Shown one piece after another: positions 3,823 through 5,300 of a stretch of 5,300 bases of DNA. Source of the DNA: Actinomycetes bacterium (lineage in GTDB: Bacteria > Actinomycetota > Actinomycetes > Propionibacteriales > Propionibacteriaceae). Under the pieces are notes generated by a model. That model worked only from the letters and a program-made list of their open reading frames with translations. It did no database searches and was not told the origin of the DNA. Location: NCBI GenBank assembly GCA_023437345.1, contig JAEZGC010000089.1, forward strand, positions 1-5,300. Direction: 5' to 3'. How positions within the stretch are numbered: position 1 is the first letter of the stretch; each line of letters opens with the position of its first letter. The translations under genes were made by a program, and so were the position numbers.

Positions 3823-5300
3823 ATGACCCCTGAGCACGACCTCGTGCTGGTCGTCGACTACGGCGCCCAGTACGCGCAGCTGATCGCCCGCCGCGTCCGG
3901 GAGGCGAAGGTCTACTCCGAGATCGTGCCCCACACCGCGAGCGTGGCCGACATCCTGGCCCGCGGGCCGAAGGCCGTCATCCTGTCCGGCGGCCCGAGCT
4001 CGGTGTACGAGCCGGGAGCGCCCCGCCTGGACGCCGACCTGCTGGCCCACGACCTGCCGGTGTTCGGGATCTGCTACGGCTTCATGGCGATGGCCCAGGC
4101 CCTGGGCGGCACCGTGGCGCGCACCGGGCAGCGGGAGTACGGCCGCACCCCGGTGTCGGTGCTGGACGGCGGACGGCTGCTGCGCGGCCTGCCCGCCACC
4201 ATCACCTCGTGGATGTCGCACGGCGACGAGGTCACCGCCGCTCCGAAGGGGTTCCAGGTGACCGCGCGCTCACCGCGGGCCACGGTCGCGGCCTTCGAGG
4301 ACGCCGAGCGCCGGCTCGCCGGCGTCCAGTGGCACCCCGAGGTGCTCCACTCCGAGCACGGCCAGACAGTCCTTGAGCACTTCCTCTTCGACATCGCGGG
4401 GTGCCGTCCGACCTGGACCAGCCTGAACATCGTCGACGAGCAGGTGGACCGGATCCGCGCCCGCGTGGGCAGCGACCGGGTGATCTGCGCGCTGTCGGGC
4501 GGGGTCGACTCCGCGGTCGCGGCTGCGCTGGTGCAGCGCGCCGTGGGCGACCAGCTCACCTGCGTCTTCGTCGACCACGGACTGTTGCGCCACGGTGAGC
4601 GCGAGCAGGTCGAACAGGACTTCGTCGCCGTCACCGGGGCCCGGCTGAAGACTGTCGACGCCGGGGAACGCTTCCTCGGCTTCCTGGCCGGGGTGAGCGA
4701 CCCCGAGCAGAAGCGGAAGATCATCGGGCGCGAGTTCATCAGGGTGTTCGAGGCGGCCGAGCGGGAACTCGTCGAATCCGCCCCCGAGGGTGCGCCGGTG
4801 CGTTTCCTCGTGCAGGGCACGCTCTACCCCGACGTCGTGGAGTCCGGCGGCGGCGAGGGCTCCGCGAACATCAAGAGCCACCACAACGTGGGCGGTCTGC
4901 CCGAGGACCTGCAGTTCAAGCTGGTCGAGCCGCTGCGTCTGCTGTTCAAGGACGAGGTGCGTGCCGTGGGCCGCCAGCTCGGCCTGCCCGAGGAGATCGT
5001 CGGCCGTCAGCCCTTCCCCGGCCCCGGCCTGGGCATCCGCATCATCGGCGAGGTCACGCAGGAGCGTCTCGACATCCTGCGCCACGCGGATTCGATCGCG
5101 CGTGAGGAGCTCACCGCCGCCGGCCTCGACGGTCAGATCTGGCAGTGCCCCGTCGTGCTGCTCGCGGACGTCCGCAGCGTCGGCGTCCAGGGTGACGGCC
5201 GCACCTACGGACACCCGATCGTGCTGCGCCCGGTCTCCAGCGAGGACGCCATGACCGCCGACTGGACCCGGCTGCCCTACGAGGTGCTCGAACGCATCTC
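3823..5300 (+). CDS. guaA: GMP synthase (glutamine-hydrolysing), 3' end outside window
   Basis: GuaA turns XMP, ATP and glutamine into GMP, the last step of guanine nucleotide synthesis. The 492 codons present show all three domains. The class I glutamine amidotransferase (about 1-190) has Cys84 (GICYG) and His171/Glu173 (QWHPE). The ATP-pyrophosphatase domain (about 205-390) has the P-loop SGGVDS at 225-230 and VDHGLLR at 250-256. The C-terminal dimerisation domain has QPFPGPGLGIRI and the GQIWQCPVVLL region. The frame is still open at LPYEVLERIS, so about 30 residues, including the usual substrate-binding tail, lie beyond the edge. The ATG at 3823 fits the family N-terminus (DLVLVVDYGAQYAQLIARRVRE) and the -10 box 7 nt upstream. 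One odd residue: Met88, four after the catalytic Cys, where relatives have Gln. The gene is divergent from the sulfur operon and has no clear metabolic tie to it. Confidence 0.97.
   Translation, partial: MTPEHDLVLVVDYGAQYAQLIARRVREAKVYSEIVPHTASVADILARGPKAVILSGGPSSVYEPGAPRLDADLLAHDLPVFGICYGFMAMAQALGGTVARTGQREYGRTPVSVLDGGRLLRGLPATITSWMSHGDEVTAAPKGFQVTARSPRATVAAFEDAERRLAGVQWHPEVLHSEHGQTVLEHFLFDIAGCRPTWTSLNIVDEQVDRIRARVGSDRVICALSGGVDSAVAAALVQRAVGDQLTCVFVDHGLLRHGEREQVEQDFVAVTGARLKTVDAGERFLGFLAGVSDPEQKRKIIGREFIRVFEAAERELVESAPEGAPVRFLVQGTLYPDVVESGGGEGSANIKSHHNVGGLPEDLQFKLVEPLRLLFKDEVRAVGRQLGLPEEIVGRQPFPGPGLGIRIIGEVTQERLDILRHADSIAREELTAAGLDGQIWQCPVVLLADVRSVGVQGDGRTYGHPIVLRPVSSEDAMTADWTRLPYEVLERI

Noticed and set aside
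3643..4221. Minus-strand frame over the guaA 5' end and the divergent promoters
   Set aside because: It would cross both promoters, and its sequence is an antisense shadow of guaA followed by Pro/Ala-rich noise.
4074..5214. Open frames on the minus strand opposite guaA
   Set aside because: They mirror guaA codons, have no recognisable motif and no ribosome-binding site; guaA itself is unambiguous.

Overview
The window is GC-rich DNA from an actinobacterium. Three things point there: GC-biased third codon positions, three genes whose start codons sit 6-7 nt behind a TANNNT -10 box (leaderless mRNAs), and actinobacterial-type enzyme variants such as the GICYGF nucleophile elbow in GuaA and the D-R-E type short chorismate mutase. 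I cannot fix the genus; Propionibacteriales or Micrococcales would fit.

Layout, left to right. Positions 2-88 (+) are the last 28 codons of a membrane protein: one hydrophobic segment and an Arg-rich tail. One base further begins the end of a convergent minus-strand gene, a 96-residue AroQ-fold chorismate mutase (90-380). Upstream of it on the same strand lie cysE (serine O-acetyltransferase, 467-1018), cysK (O-acetylserine sulfhydrylase, 1173-2105) and metY (O-acetylhomoserine sulfhydrylase, 2136-3443). Transcription therefore runs metY, cysK, cysE, then perhaps the mutase. metY and cysK are 30 nt apart and clearly co-transcribed. Between cysK and cysE is a 154-nt gap with two GC-rich hairpins and a possible weak promoter. 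To the right, on the plus strand and divergent from metY, is guaA (GMP synthase), which starts at 3823 and runs off the window end lacking roughly its last 30 residues.

The most interesting part is the 379-nt region between metY and guaA. On the metY strand it holds a good promoter (TTGACC, 18 nt, TACAGT). Seven nt behind the -10 box begins a 23-codon leaderless ORF (3549-3620) with two Cys-Cys pairs and five Met codons. A C-rich, G-poor stretch follows, then the metY ribosome-binding site. This is the architecture of a sulfur-amino-acid-responsive attenuator: a ribosome translating the leader reads the supply of charged tRNA-Cys (and perhaps tRNA-Met) and sets expression of metY-cysK(-cysE). 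A 7-bp inverted repeat lies over the -35 box and spacer, so a repressor may add a second layer.

Functionally, CysE makes O-acetylserine and CysK turns it plus sulfide into cysteine, while MetY puts sulfide onto O-acetylhomoserine to give homocysteine for methionine. The operon covers both branches of sulfide incorporation. MetY and CysK contain no cysteine and almost no methionine, whereas the leader peptide is 9/23 sulfur residues. Two enzyme-level oddities also deserve a look: the CysE C-terminus lacks the terminal Ile that normally docks into CysK, and GuaA has Met in place of the conserved Gln four residues after its catalytic Cys.
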